Source of the DNA: JACKBC01 sp041391125
GTDB lineage: Bacteria; Chloroflexota; Anaerolineae; Caldilineales; Caldilineaceae
Direction of reading: 5' to 3'
DNA: 64,000 nucleotides
Assembly: GCA_041391125.1 (NCBI GenBank)
Contig: JAWKON010000040.1
Location: forward strand, 1-64,000
Shown here piece by piece: positions 17,287 to 26,916 of the stretch (its first letter is position 1; each line of letters starts with the position of its first letter). The translations under genes and the position numbers were made by a program. The notes under the pieces were generated by a model that was not told where the DNA came from, ran no database searches, and was given only the letters and a program-made list of their open reading frames with translations.

Positions 17287-17868
17287 CTACTTGGCTTTCC
17301 CCGCTGCTGTAGCCGCCGGCACCTCAATCAGCTTGCCGGAGCCGCAATCATAAATATAACCATAAATGGGAACATCGTCCGGCACCATGGGGCTGTTGCG
17401 GATGCGCAGCACATCCTCGAGCACGCTCTGCGGCTGGTCCGCAATGGTGAGCCAGTTGATAAAGCGGCCATCGGTGGTGCCGGGACCGGCGCCGTTGTCG
17501 TGCCAGCCGCTGGCGTCTATGCTGGCTGTCTCCAGGCTGCTGGCCAGCAGATCGCCCATGATCTCATTGGTGAAGGTCTGCATGCCACAGTCGGTGTGAT
17601 GGATCACAAACCACTCATTGGTGCCCAGCAGCTTGTGCGAAATCACCAGCGAGCGGATGGCGTCATCGCTGGCGCGGCCGCCGGCGTTGCGAATCACGTG
17701 CGCGTCGCCCTCGGCCAGCCCGGCATATTTGGCCGGATCCAAACGGGCGTCCATACAGGTCAAAATGGCAAAACTACGTCCCGGCGGCATGGGCAAGCTG
17801 CCCTTGTCGCCAAAGTTGGCTGCATAATCCGCATTGGCCGCCAACACTTCATCGAGAACCTTGCTCAT
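17287..17868 (-). CDS. Beta-class carbonic anhydrase
   Basis: 193 residues. Reversible CO2 hydration in the cytosol. Zinc ligands are visible as C38 and D40 in TCMDAR and as H91/C94 in HHTDCG; RNAGGRASDDAIRSL is the family's conserved loop. It is short, like the beta-CA-related group common in Actinobacteria and Chloroflexi. AGGAGAAAACAAC precedes the ATG. The tandem heptamer array lies immediately upstream. Confidence 0.92.
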   Translation of the reverse strand: MSKVLDEVLAANADYAANFGDKGSLPMPPGRSFAILTCMDARLDPAKYAGLAEGDAHVIRNAGGRASDDAIRSLVISHKLLGTNEWFVIHHTDCGMQTFTNEIMGDLLASSLETASIDASGWHDNGAGPGTTDGRFINWLTIADQPQSVLEDVLRIRNSPMVPDDVPIYGYIYDCGSGKLIEVPAATAAGKAK

Positions 17869-17884
17869 GTTGTTTTCTCCTATG

Positions 17885-17986
17885 GGAAAGTAGGGAGTAG
17901 GGAGTAGGGAGTAGGGAGTAGGGAGTAGGGAGTAGGGAGTAAGTTGTTTCCCGCCTAATCCCTACTCCTACTTCCTACTCCCGCTT
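17885..17986. repeat. Tandem heptamer AGTAGGG array with complementary arm
   Basis: About seven perfect AGTAGGG copies (17889-17941) face a pyrimidine arm CCTACTCCTACTTCCTACTCCC. The G-rich strand offers four or more GGG tracts with four-base loops, so a G-quadruplex or a long hairpin is possible. It separates the carbonic anhydrase start from the importer's last stop. Confidence 0.85.
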
Positions 17987-18863
17987 TTACCCCTTCACGC
18001 CCGATACCACAATGCCTGCACAAAATAGCGCTGGGCAAAAAGAACATCACAATCGTGGGCAGGGCGGCCAGCAGTGAGGCGGCCATGAGTCCCTGCATGT
18101 TGGTGGTCATCTGGCCCTGGAAGAGACGCAGACCCAACGCCACCGTAAAATCGTTGACGCCCTGAATGTAGATCAGTGGGTTGAGGAAGTCGTTCCATTG
18201 GAAGGTGATCATAAAGATGATGACCACGCCCAGCGCAGGCACGCTCAGCGGCAGGTGGATGCGCCAGAAGAGGCTCCACGGATTGCAGCCATCAATAAAG
18301 GCGGCGTCGTCCAGTTCTTTGGGGATGGTCATAAAGAACTGGCGCAGCAGGAAAACAAAAAAGGCGGGCGCAAACCAGTTGGGTACAATCAGCGGCAAAT
18401 AAGTGCCCACCCAACCCAGCGCCACAAAGAGCAGATAGGTGGGAACCAGCCGCACGTGCTCGGGCATGATCATGGTGGCCAGCACAATTAGAAAAAGCGT
18501 GTCGCGCATGGGAAAGCGCAGCCGCGCAAAGCTAAAGCCCACCATAGAGGCCGAAATGGCCGTGCCGATGGCGCTCATAATGGCGATCAGCGCGTGTTGA
18601 CGAACCAGCCGCCAAAGGGGAAAACCGCAAAAGGCGTCTTGAAATTTTCCCAATGGTACTCGGCCGGAATCAGGCCGGCGGAAACACATAGACCTGCCAC
18701 GTGGGCATCAGCGCGGTGCGGATCATCCAATAGAACGGCACTGCAAAAATGACCGCGCCAATCAGCACGGCGCGTAGAGTAGCACGCGAAAAATAAACTC
18801 GGTCAGATTACTGCCGCGGAATCGACCCCCGTCAGCGCGATTAGATTGGGCAACAGCCGTCAT
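17987..18863 (-). pseudogene. Sugar ABC transporter permease, MalG-like (multiple frameshifts)
   Basis: Second permease of a CUT1 sugar importer. Joining frames gives MTAVAQSNRADGGRFRGSNL, FAVPFYWMIRTALMPTWQVY, LIPAEYHWENFKTPF, and then a long clean stretch including the EAA loop PKELDDAAFIDGCNPWSLFWR. The C-terminus is AQRYFVQ then GIVVSGVKG, the classical MalG ending. Frame changes occur near 18775, 18680, 18610, 18040 and 18010. Length with joins is about 290 residues, the family norm. Likely partner of 18946-19889. Confidence 0.82.
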
Positions 18864-18945
18864 AACGTGTGAAACCTTTCAGGGTGACAGGGTGACAAGA
18901 TGACAGGATGACCGCACCTTGTCATCTTATCATCCTGTCATGTAG

Positions 18946-19889
18946 TTACACTCGCTCGTAATGCACCCACGTAGAAGCGCTGCGCAGCGCCACCACCACA
19001 AAGATGAGCACCATGAGGAAGAGCACCCACGCCTGCGCCGAGGCATAGCCAAAGTACGAATTGCGGAAGCCGGTGCGGTAGATATGCAGCACCATGGTCA
19101 GCGTGGCGTTGTTGGGGCCGCCTTCGGTCATGACCAGCGCCGCCGTAAAAACCTGCCACGAGCCAATAATTTGAGCACCACGTTGAAGAAAATCGTGGGC
19201 GTCAGCAGCGGCAGCGTAATGGCGAAAAAGCGGCGCACCGAGGTGGCGCCGTCAATTTCAGCCGCTTCGTAGAGCGCCGTGGGGATGCCGCGCAGCCCGG
19301 CCAGGTAGATCAGCATGGCCGAGCCGGCGCCCCACAGCGACATAATGATGATGGAAGGCAGCGCCCACTCTTCGCTCAAAATCCAGCGCGGGCCGGCAAT
19401 GCCAAAGTAGCGCAGGATGGTGTTGAAAAGGCCCACATCCGGCTGATAAAGCCACTTCCAGAGCAGCGCCACCGCCACGCCCGACACCACCGAGGGCAGA
19501 TAGTAGACCGTGCGCCAGAAGCTTTGGCCCAAAATGCCCTGGTTGAGCAGCACGGCAATCAGCAGTGCAATAACGGTGTTAAGCGGCACCACGGCAAAGC
19601 TATAAAGCGCCGTGTTGAGGATGGCCTTGCGCACAAGCGCGTCAAAGAGCACGTTTTGATACCACTTAAAGCCCACATAATCAAAATGGGTCAGAAAATC
19701 GGTGCTGTAAAGACCAATAACAAAGGAGGCGATCAGCGGCCCGGCCGTAAAGATGAGAAAGCCGATAATCCACGGGGAGGCCATCAAATAGCCGTAAAGC
19801 GCCTCGCGCGTGGATTGACGCATGGGTTTGCCATCGCGGCGCAGCCAGGAAAATGCACTGGTTTGTTCTGTCTGTTGAATGCTGGCCAT
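18946..19889 (-). CDS. Sugar ABC transporter permease, MalF-like (one frameshift)
   Basis: First permease of the same importer, about 315 residues. Begins MASIQQTEQTSAFSWLRRDG, has six predicted helices (for example YGYLMASPWIIGFLIFTAGP) and the EAA loop PTALYEAAEIDGATSVRRFF. The frame changes near 19165 and continues as SWQVFTAALVMTEGGPNNAT to a normal ending. Starts about 65 bases after the binding-protein stop. Gap to the next gene holds GTGACAGGATGACAAG repeats. Confidence 0.88.
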
Positions 19890-19954
19890 AGTGTTTTCTT
19901 AATTCAACCGAATGCGTGCGCCCCCTACAGGCAGCGCACGCATTCAAAAAAACG

Positions 19955-21361
19955 TTACTCAATCTTGGCTAACTCGTTGCCCAAATCCTCAATCGGAATT
20001 TCACCGCGGTTAAAGCGCGTGGCCACGTCGGCGTGTTGCACAATCACGTCTACGGGCGCTTCACCCAGCAGCATCACCCGGTCAAAGGCCGGTTTGAGGA
20101 TCTGATCCTTGGTCACAAAGTCATCGGCAAACATCTCCTCCGGCCCGCCAATGTCCTGCTCGATGGCATTGGTGAAGACATCCAGATTGATCTCCTCAAA
20201 GAGCGGGTTGGCATCGCGCATGATCGTGGCAAACTCGGGCAGCAGGCTCTTGCGCGAGGGTTGCTTCTGCGCATAGCGGATGTAGAGGCGGCCATAATCC
20301 ACGCCGGTCAGCCACTTCATCAGCTCCCACGACTCTTCCGGGTGCTGCGTCTTGCCCCAGATCATAGTGCCATCCACCGATTGGTGCGTCGTCGTGCCGG
20401 CCGGGCCATTGGGCATGGGCGCCACGTCCCACTTAAAGGTGGCGCCGTCGGCCTGCACGCCCAGGTTCCACGGGCCGATCTCCATCAACGCAATGCGCTG
20501 CCCCAGGAAGAGCTCCACCACGCCGAGACCAATATCGGCGCCGTACGCGAAAATGGGCTCATCCCAAATAATGCTGCGCATCCACTCCAGTGATTCCTGC
20601 GCTTTGGCATCATCCAGCCCGCAATGTTTGTTGTCAGCCGGATCGACCATGTGGGCGCCCCAGCCGCGTAGCCAGTACTGGGTAAGCCAGTTAGCGTTGA
20701 GGCCATAGTTGGAGGTGCCCCAGCGCGGCAGATCGCCACTGGTGTCTACAAACTTGCGCGCCATATCGGTGTAATCTTCCCACGTCCAGGCGCCCCATTC
20801 GGACGGCGGATACTCGACGCCCACGCTGTCAAAGAGATCTTTGTTGTAATAGATCACTTGGCTGCCCGTAAAGCGCGGCATTAGGTGAATGTTGCCATCC
20901 TGCGTCCACGGGTCAAACTGGTGCGCATAGTAGTCGGCCATGTTGACCTCGTCGGCGTCACGGTCGATGAACGACTGCAAATCCAGCGTTTCGCCCTTCT
21001 GCATAAAGAAGGTGGAATCGGCGCAGCACCACTCGGTCAAATCCGGCGCATTGCCGGCCACCATCGCGCTCAACGCATTCTCGCGTCGGGCGCCGCCGGG
21101 ATCGGGCAGAAATTCTACTTCCACATTGGGGTTGGCTTCGCGGAACTGAGGATAAAACTCGTTCCACAATTCTTGAATGCCCGCTGCCTGTTCTGGCTCG
21201 CGCGATTGGTAGCGGATCATGATCGACTCGCCCGCCGCGCTGCCGCCTTCACCGCCCGCGGGGGCCGCACCGGGCGCGCAAGCCGCCAGCAGCGCCGCCG
21301 TCCCCGTAAAGGCGGAGATTTTCAAAAACTGCCGCCGACTCAAACCTGTGTGTACACCCAT
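19955..21361 (-). CDS. Sugar ABC transporter substrate-binding lipoprotein (family 1)
   Basis: 468-residue extracellular solute-binding protein. The N-terminus combines a twin-arginine motif SRRQFLK with a lipobox LLAAC (Cys28), so it is probably Tat-exported and lipid-anchored. The rest shows SBP family 1 features (YYNKDLFDSVGVEYPPSEWG, LMEIGPWNLG). AAGGAGG is well placed before the ATG. It leads a minus-strand operon of binding protein, MalF and MalG. No ATPase gene is included, as often when a shared MsmX/UgpC-type ATPase serves several importers. Confidence 0.93.
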   Translation of the reverse strand: MGVHTGLSRRQFLKISAFTGTAALLAACAPGAAPAGGEGGSAAGESIMIRYQSREPEQAAGIQELWNEFYPQFREANPNVEVEFLPDPGGARRENALSAMVAGNAPDLTEWCCADSTFFMQKGETLDLQSFIDRDADEVNMADYYAHQFDPWTQDGNIHLMPRFTGSQVIYYNKDLFDSVGVEYPPSEWGAWTWEDYTDMARKFVDTSGDLPRWGTSNYGLNANWLTQYWLRGWGAHMVDPADNKHCGLDDAKAQESLEWMRSIIWDEPIFAYGADIGLGVVELFLGQRIALMEIGPWNLGVQADGATFKWDVAPMPNGPAGTTTHQSVDGTMIWGKTQHPEESWELMKWLTGVDYGRLYIRYAQKQPSRKSLLPEFATIMRDANPLFEEINLDVFTNAIEQDIGGPEEMFADDFVTKDQILKPAFDRVMLLGEAPVDVIVQHADVATRFNRGEIPIEDLGNELAKIE

Positions 21362-21748
21362 AGTTCCTCCTTGTCGTTGAGAATATGTTGAATGATGTGT
21401 TCCGATGGATACAAACCGGAGAACAAAGTACGTGTATGCATTTCAATTAATGTGGCAATTGGGGGGAGGTGGCAAGAGACGCCAAATTTGGGAAGGTGCG
21501 CTCTTGATACAAAAGATTATATATGATCCAGCATTGGTGTGCAAAGGTGGTGAAGAGTGGGCAAGGAATAAATTCCCAGCCTGCTACAGCAAACGTGCTA
21601 AAGCATGTTGTCGTCATGCGGCCAACAGGTTTTAACCGGTTTCCCCTACCAGCCACAGAATTTATTCTGTGGCGCGCTTAGCTGCTTCCCATTGCACATT
21701 GATTGGGGATGTGACATCACCAATGATGGCTGTTGTTCGCAGAGGTTC
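21362..21748. repeat. Intergenic region with hairpins, no gene recognised
   Basis: Contains upstream sequence of the sugar importer and, from 21628, AGGTTTTAACCGGTTTCCCC, the linker TACCAGCC and the hairpin CCACAGAATTTATTCTGTGG. This resembles the hairpin-linker-hairpin at 15967-16020. No coding signal or known RNA was identified. Confidence 0.5.
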
Positions 21749-22894
21749 TCACTCTGTGCGCGCCGCAATCTGCATCAGATTTTGGGGGCGATCTATTTTG
21801 CCCGTGGGCGTTTCGCACAGTTGGGGCAGATAATAAAACTGGCGCGGCAATTCAAAACGCGTCAGTTTGCGACTGAGTGCGACCTTCACCGTATTCTCCA
21901 CCTGTTCGCCCAATGGCTCACCTTCCATAATCACCGCCACCATTTGGCCCAGCCGTTCATCGGGCAACGCGCCCACAAAAAAGCGCCGCCGCGCCAGCTT
22001 TTCGTCACCAAACTCGAACAGCACCTGCTCCAACGCACTCTCCACCTTTTCCACCTGCACCTTGACCCCACCCGAATTGATCACGTTGTCCAGCCGCCCC
22101 AGCCACACAAACGAGCCGTCGGCGCGCAGTTCCACATGGTCATTGGTGGCCACCGTTTCGCCCCGCGTCACTGCCGCGCGGATGGTGAGACAGCCGCGCG
22201 CATCCAGCCCCAATTCCACGCCGGGCAGAGGGGTGAACGCATCCGATGCCTGCGGGCCATTGAGCCGACGCAGCGCAATATGCGTCACGGTTTCAGTCAT
22301 ACCGTAGGTGTGATAAAGGGGCGCCGTAATGGGTTGAAGCTGATGGTGCAGCGCCGCGCTAACCGGGCCGCCGCCAATCAGGATCGCTTGCATCCGCGTC
22401 AGAATGGCCCAATGTGCCGGTGGACCGTTCAGAATGGTGTGCAATTGCATCGGCGTCAGCGCCGTAAAATCAAAATGGGCGTCCGCGGGCAAATCAAGCA
22501 GCGGGTTGCTGCTCGGCTCCACCACCGTCATGTGCAGACCCAGCGCAAAGCCGCGCACTAGCATCATACGCCCGGCAATGTAGCGCGTGGGCAGGCAGAT
22601 CAGCGCGCGTTGCCCCGCGTGCAAACCCAGCGCTTGTCCCGTGGCGCGCGCGCTCGCCTCCATCTGCTCACGGAGCAGCGTAATCGGCTTGGGCGCGCCG
22701 GTGGAGCCAGAGGTGTTGATCACGAACTCATCCTGGCCCGCAAGCCACTGCTGGCAAAATTGCAGCGTGGCCGCCGCATTTTCGCTCAGCACCGCGTTTT
22801 TATGCGCCGATGAACCGGCGGCCAGCTCGGCATAATCATATACGCGACCGTTTAGAATTAGATGAGATTGACTCGATAGGGGAGGATTTGGCAT
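21749..22894 (-). CDS. menE: o-Succinylbenzoate-CoA ligase-like AMP-forming enzyme (MenE candidate)
   Basis: 381-residue member of the adenylate-forming (ANL) superfamily, short like MenE. P-loop NTSGSTGAPKPI, the A5 motif YGMTETVTHIALRR, A8-like WLGRLDNVINSGGVKV, and the C-terminal Lys motif ETPTGKIDR are present. YGMTET-THIA is typical of MenE, which activates o-succinylbenzoate in menaquinone synthesis. No other men genes are in the window, so the assignment rests on the sequence alone; another short acyl-CoA ligase is possible. Confidence 0.75.
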   Translation of the reverse strand: MPNPPLSSQSHLILNGRVYDYAELAAGSSAHKNAVLSENAAATLQFCQQWLAGQDEFVINTSGSTGAPKPITLLREQMEASARATGQALGLHAGQRALICLPTRYIAGRMMLVRGFALGLHMTVVEPSSNPLLDLPADAHFDFTALTPMQLHTILNGPPAHWAILTRMQAILIGGGPVSAALHHQLQPITAPLYHTYGMTETVTHIALRRLNGPQASDAFTPLPGVELGLDARGCLTIRAAVTRGETVATNDHVELRADGSFVWLGRLDNVINSGGVKVQVEKVESALEQVLFEFGDEKLARRRFFVGALPDERLGQMVAVIMEGEPLGEQVENTVKVALSRKLTRFELPRQFYYLPQLCETPTGKIDRPQNLMQIAARTE

Positions 22895-23022
22895 GAACGG
22901 ATGTCAGTCGTTGGCTTGTGGTTGAGGAAGCATGGATTTTATGACGTTGCGCAATGGGAGATTTCGACCTATGATTATGAGGTATTAAATGATTGCCCAA
23001 GACAGAGATGTCGATTGTAGAT

Positions 23023-23097
23023 TGTAGGTCACTCTTGCAGAGTGACATGCCCGGTTGGCCTAGGATGTCACTCTGCAAGAGTGACCTACGAACTACG
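23023..23097. repeat. Inverted pair GTAGGTCACTCTTGCAGAGTG ... CACTCTGCAAGAGTGACCTAC
   Basis: A perfect 19-21 base palindromic unit present twice in opposite orientation around TGCCCGGTTGGCCTAGG. Same family as 3940-4080 and 31225-31412. Confidence 0.8.
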
Positions 23098-23129
23098 AAC
23101 ACAAATCTCACATACGAAAGGACCCCCTC

Positions 23130-24239
23130 ATGATTCAACTGCGCAAAGTACTGGTCTGTTCGACCGTGGCGTTCGGGCTGTTGTTACTAACAATTGTCCT
23201 GTTCCAAATTGGCCAGCCGGTAGCCGCCGCGCCCGCATTGCGCCCCCTAATGCAGGAGACGCAACCGGTCACCTACACAGTGCAGCTCAACGACACACTT
23301 GTCTCCATTGCCACCCGTTTCAGCACCACCGTTTCGGCGCTGCAACAGGAGAACAACCTGGTCAACGCCGACCTGATCCGCATTGGTCAGGTGCTGCGTA
23401 TTCCGGCGCCGACACCTACACCCGCACCCGCCGAAGGTGTCACCACCACCGCCACGCTGACCGCCGGCGCAGCCATAACGACGCCGGGCATCTCGGTGAC
23501 GGACACGGCTACTCTCACGGTCACAGAGGCCATTACCGAATCGAATACCACCACAGCCGAACTGCCCGCACCCACGCCAGCACCGGAAGAGCCGCCGGTT
23601 TGGGCCGCACCCGCCGAGGCTATTGAGCTTTTCTCGCCAGTGGCCGATGCGGTTTACCACAGCCCGCTGGAGGTGATTGGCTTCTCGCGAACCTTTGAGG
23701 GCAACGTGGTCGTGCGGCTGCTGGATCAGAGTGGCGCCGTGATCGCCGAGCGCAACGCCACCGGCGGTTCGGTGGATGGCTTCGACTTTTTCCACACCAC
23801 GCTGCGCTTTGTGGCCTGGGACGTGCAGCGCGCCACGCTGGAAGCCTTCGAGATTAGCGCCCAAGGCGGCAGCGAGATCAACAAGGTGAGCGCCGCCATC
23901 ATCATCCTGCCCGGCCAGCGCGCGCTGGACCTGGATTTCCCCGCCGTGGGCGATACGGTGTGCAGCCCAGTGATTGTGGCGGGGTACGCCAACACCTTCG
24001 AAGCCAATCTGCTCGCCGCAATGAGCCAGCGCGACGGTACGCAACTCGTCCAAAACACCGCCCTCGGCGGCAACCTGGGCCTCTACGCCGACTTTGTCAC
24101 CAGCCTGGAATACTCCACGGCCGCCCCCCAACCTATCCTCATCAGCGCCTCCGGCGCCGACGCCATCGGCCTGGGCCCGGTGGATATGACGCGCGTCCCC
24201 GTCTCCATTTATCCCACCGGCACGACGCAATGCCCATAG
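23130..24239 (+). CDS. Secreted LysM protein with two Gmad2-like Ig domains
   Basis: 369-residue envelope protein. N-terminal signal sequence or anchor (VLVCSTVAFGLLLLTIVLF). LysM domain at about residues 48-92 (YTVQLNDTLVSIATRFSTTV ... IRIGQVLRIP) for binding peptidoglycan. Pro/Thr linker, then two repeated domains beginning IELFSPVADAVYHSPLEVIG and LDFPAVGDTVCSPVIVAGYA, which match the Gmad2 pattern of spore-germination Ig-like domains. RBS GAAAGGA. Probably a cell-wall-attached protein; role unknown. Confidence 0.85.
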   Translation: MIQLRKVLVCSTVAFGLLLLTIVLFQIGQPVAAAPALRPLMQETQPVTYTVQLNDTLVSIATRFSTTVSALQQENNLVNADLIRIGQVLRIPAPTPTPAPAEGVTTTATLTAGAAITTPGISVTDTATLTVTEAITESNTTTAELPAPTPAPEEPPVWAAPAEAIELFSPVADAVYHSPLEVIGFSRTFEGNVVVRLLDQSGAVIAERNATGGSVDGFDFFHTTLRFVAWDVQRATLEAFEISAQGGSEINKVSAAIIILPGQRALDLDFPAVGDTVCSPVIVAGYANTFEANLLAAMSQRDGTQLVQNTALGGNLGLYADFVTSLEYSTAAPQPILISASGADAIGLGPVDMTRVPVSIYPTGTTQCP

Positions 24240-24339
24240 GGAGGATTAGGAGTAGGAGTAGGGATTAGGGAAGCGGGTCCGTCGCGACGAGCCTACTCAC
24301 CTACCTCCCTACTCATCTCCCCCCCTACCCCTCACCTCC
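24240..24339. repeat. AGTAGGG/CCCTACT inverted word repeats
   Basis: GGAGGATTAGGAGTAGGAGTAGGG versus CTACTCACCTACCTCCCTACTC arms between two converging genes. Bidirectional terminator function is possible but not shown. Confidence 0.7.
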
Positions 24340-25141
24340 CTACTCCACCCCCATCTCCCTCAAATTCTTATAACTAATCGCCAGACTCTCAAACGGGTCG
24401 CGCTGGCAGATGTCCTGCTCGATGGCGTACCATTCGACGCCGGCCTCTTTACAGGCGGCCAGAATGCCGGCCCAGTTCATGTTGCCTTCGCCCACTTTCG
24501 GCCATTTGATGTTTGCCCAGGAAGCCGCCCTTCGGTTTCGGCAATCACCATGTCTTTGAGGTGAATCACCGGCATGCGGCCCTTCATGCGCCGCGTCCAC
24601 TGCACCGGGTCACCGCCGCCATGTTGGATCCAGAAGGTGTCGATCTCGGCTTGCAGATAGCGCGGATCGCTTTCATCAAAAATAATGTCCAGGGCGGTGC
24701 GGCTGCCGCCATTGTGCGGAAAGCGCACAAATTCAAACGAGTGATTGTGATAGCTAAAGGTGAGCCCGGCCGCGGCCAGCTTTTCCCCCACCACCGTGGC
24801 TTCGGCGGCAAAGCGTTGAAAGCCGCTGGCCCTTCCTGCCGATAGGGCGCGGGCAGGCTGCCAATGGCCACGTGCTGGCATTCCCACAGCTTGTGCTGCG
24901 CAATTACATCGTCCAGCTCGTTCCACAACTTGTCATACCCAATATGCGTGTTGCAAATGGTCAGTCCCAGGTCATCCACCATCTGCTTCACCTCCTGGTG
25001 CGGAATCGGCCCAATGGCCGACACCTGCACGGCGGTGTAGCCAATATCCGCCACCTTTTGCAGGCTGGCGGCCAAATCGGCGGCGGTTTTGGTAAAGTCG
25101 CGCACGGTGTAAAGCTGGGCGGCCAAAACGGCGTGTGTCAT
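24340..25141 (-). CDS. Sugar phosphate isomerase/epimerase-like TIM barrel (two frameshifts)
   Basis: Xylose-isomerase-like TIM-barrel protein of about 265 residues once joined. MTHAVLAAQLYTVRDFTKTA starts the barrel; FSYHNHSFEFV, LDIIFDESDP and MPVIHLKDMV contribute the metal-binding Glu, His and Asp positions, and YAIEQDICQRDPFESLAISY closes it. Frame changes lie near 24830 and 24525. ATG 25141 is preferred over ATG 25165 because of the AAAGGA site between them. Members isomerise or epimerise sugars or inositols; the substrate is not determinable. Confidence 0.82.
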
Positions 25142-25441
25142 GACAACATTATCCTTTCGATTCATGGGGTTACAATGATTGTGTGCTATAATCCGGTCAC
25201 TTTGTTATATATGATCAACAGATTGCACAGATTTTAAAGATTATTGGGTTCAACGGGATCTCATGTGGCTGATGACGGCTAACGGCGGATGCGTAGGCTG
25301 CGGTTGTTGGCAGCCGTATCGAAACCAAAGTGGGTCAACCACACCAGATACAAAAGAACCATTCATTTTCTATGCAGACATAAAAAATCTTTTCAATCTG
25401 TGTAATCTGTTGATCCCTTCTTTTCATTTCTGAGAAATCTT
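25142..25441. repeat. GATCAACAGATT palindrome interrupted by a second repeat
   Basis: Left arm GATCAACAGATTGCACAGAT at 25213 and right arm ATCTGTGTAATCTGTTGATC ending near 25415 belong to the GATCAACAG family. Between them lies a GGGATCTCATGTGG / GTATCGAAACC element of another family (compare 35900-35995). No gene recognised. Confidence 0.8.
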
Positions 25442-26080
25442 GTGACGCTTCGTAACCAGACACTTTTCTTTGATCAATTTCGGCGCAATTTTACGCAGGT
25501 GGGGCAATTTTGCCCAGTTCGCCCGCATTGGGGCAGGCGGCGTCGGCCTATCTGAGCGCCGCAGCCACCAGCGCGCATTTTGGAGGCGAGCGCCGGCACC
25601 GGCTCATTTACCCGCGAGATCATCCCGCTGCTCATCCCCGGCGACCGGCTGGACGCAGTCGAGATCAGCTCCGATCTGACCGGCTTTTTGCAGCGGCGAT
25701 TGGCGGATGAAGGCCTGCTGCGCCGCCCCCATGTGGACATCCGGCTGATCAATGCCGATCTGCTGCAATTTCCGTTTGACGCCGCCTACGATTTTATCAT
25801 CTTTAGCCTGCCGCTCACTAATTTCCCGCCGCCGATGGTGGCCGCGCTGCTGGAGACGATGATGCAACACCTGCGGCCCGGCGGCATCTTTAGCTACGTC
25901 AAGTATATCTTTATTGGCCAGCTCAAATATCACTTTGGCGGCCCACAAACCCGCACCCAAATGGACGCCAACCAGGCCATCCTCCAGGAGTACGCCCGCC
26001 AATACCAGTTCGAACGCCGCGTGGTCCTGGCCAACGCGCCGCCTACGTGGGTCCACTACTGGCGCAAACCGGTCGAATAG
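25442..26080 (+). CDS. Phospholipid N-methyltransferase-like (PmtA-type) SAM methyltransferase, one frameshift
   Basis: About 212 residues after joining frames near 25510-25590. The N-terminus TLRNQTLFFDQFRRNFTQVG leads into GAILPSSPALGQAASAYLSA, a pattern shared by bacterial phosphatidylethanolamine N-methyltransferases and rRNA-dimethylase-like enzymes. SAM motif I is LEASAGTGSFTREII, then VEISSDLTG, NADLLQFPF and FSLPLTNFPP. The next genes are PssA and Psd, which make phosphatidylethanolamine, so methylating it (towards phosphatidylcholine) is the likely job. GTG 25442 is a provisional start. Confidence 0.78.
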
Positions 26081-26097
26081 ATGGGGTTAGATTTTAT

Positions 26098-26169
26098 GAT
26101 CAACAGATTACACAGATTTTAAAGATTTTTTCTCTTTTTAATCTGTGTAATCCATGTAATCTGTTGATC
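26098..26169. repeat. GATCAACAGATTACACAG palindrome
   Basis: 72-base inverted repeat with arms GATCAACAGATTACACAGAT and its complement around AAAGATTTTTTCTCTTT. It lies between methyltransferase stop and PssA start. Confidence 0.9.
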
Positions 26170-26205
26170 TATTAATTCTGATCAATCTGCGGTTGAAAGT
26201 GAATA

Positions 26206-26916
26206 ATGACTTTATCACGAAAACTTTGTTATGTGATTCCCAATGCCGCCACCATGAGTTCGCTCATGCTGGGGATTGCGGCCATTATGTTGCTGAACGA
26301 TCAGCACTTTTTGACTGCCGCTATCTTCATTCTACTGGGCGCCATTCTGGACGTGATGGATGGGCAGTTGGCGGCGCGGCTCAACGCTATGACCGAAATC
26401 GGCAAGCAGCTTGACTCGCTGGCCGATATGGTCACCTTTGGCGTGGCGCCCACCATGCTGGTCTATCATTTGATGTTGCTGGTCGGCGTCATGCAGCCCA
26501 TTGCCATTGCCTCGTCACTCACCTTTGCTATGGCCGGCGCCTTCAGGTTGGCGCGCTTTAACACGCTGCCCTCCAATCGCGCGGCCTATTTCATCGGCAT
26601 GCCTATTCCGCTGGCCAGCCTGATTCTGATTACCGGCAGCTTTTGGCGCTATTGGACGCTCAATATCTGGTGGGCGGCCATAGTCGTGGTGGTGAGCTAC
26701 TTGATGGTCAGCCCCTTTCCCTATCCCAAGCTGAAACATGTGCTGGCCGCGCCGCCGCTGCTTTGGCTGGCGCTGGCGATTTATGCGCTGGGCTGCTGGC
26801 TGGCCGCCGGTTGGGAAGTCGTCCCCTTTAGCCTGCTGCTGATCTACGCCATCAGCGGCCCCCTCTTTGCCTATACCGAGCCCGCCCAAAAACTCATGGA
26901 GAAAACTCTGCAATGA
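26206..26916 (+). CDS. pssA: CDP-diacylglycerol-serine O-phosphatidyltransferase
   Basis: 236-residue membrane CDP-alcohol phosphatidyltransferase making phosphatidylserine. The signature is DGQLAARLNAMTEIGKQLD then SLAD; it keeps the four Asp and the Gly at the right spacing, but the canonical Arg of DGxxAR is Ala. PNAATMSSLMLGIAA and an RLARFN motif are typical of PssA. About eight membrane segments. Its stop overlaps the psd start by four bases (ATGA). Together with Psd it builds phosphatidylethanolamine. Confidence 0.9.
   Translation: MTLSRKLCYVIPNAATMSSLMLGIAAIMLLNDQHFLTAAIFILLGAILDVMDGQLAARLNAMTEIGKQLDSLADMVTFGVAPTMLVYHLMLLVGVMQPIAIASSLTFAMAGAFRLARFNTLPSNRAAYFIGMPIPLASLILITGSFWRYWTLNIWWAAIVVVVSYLMVSPFPYPKLKHVLAAPPLLWLALAIYALGCWLAAGWEVVPFSLLLIYAISGPLFAYTEPAQKLMEKTLQ

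Noticed and set aside
23247..24230. 327-codon minus-strand open frame
   Set aside because: Antisense shadow of the LysM/Gmad2 protein, with no recognisable domain.
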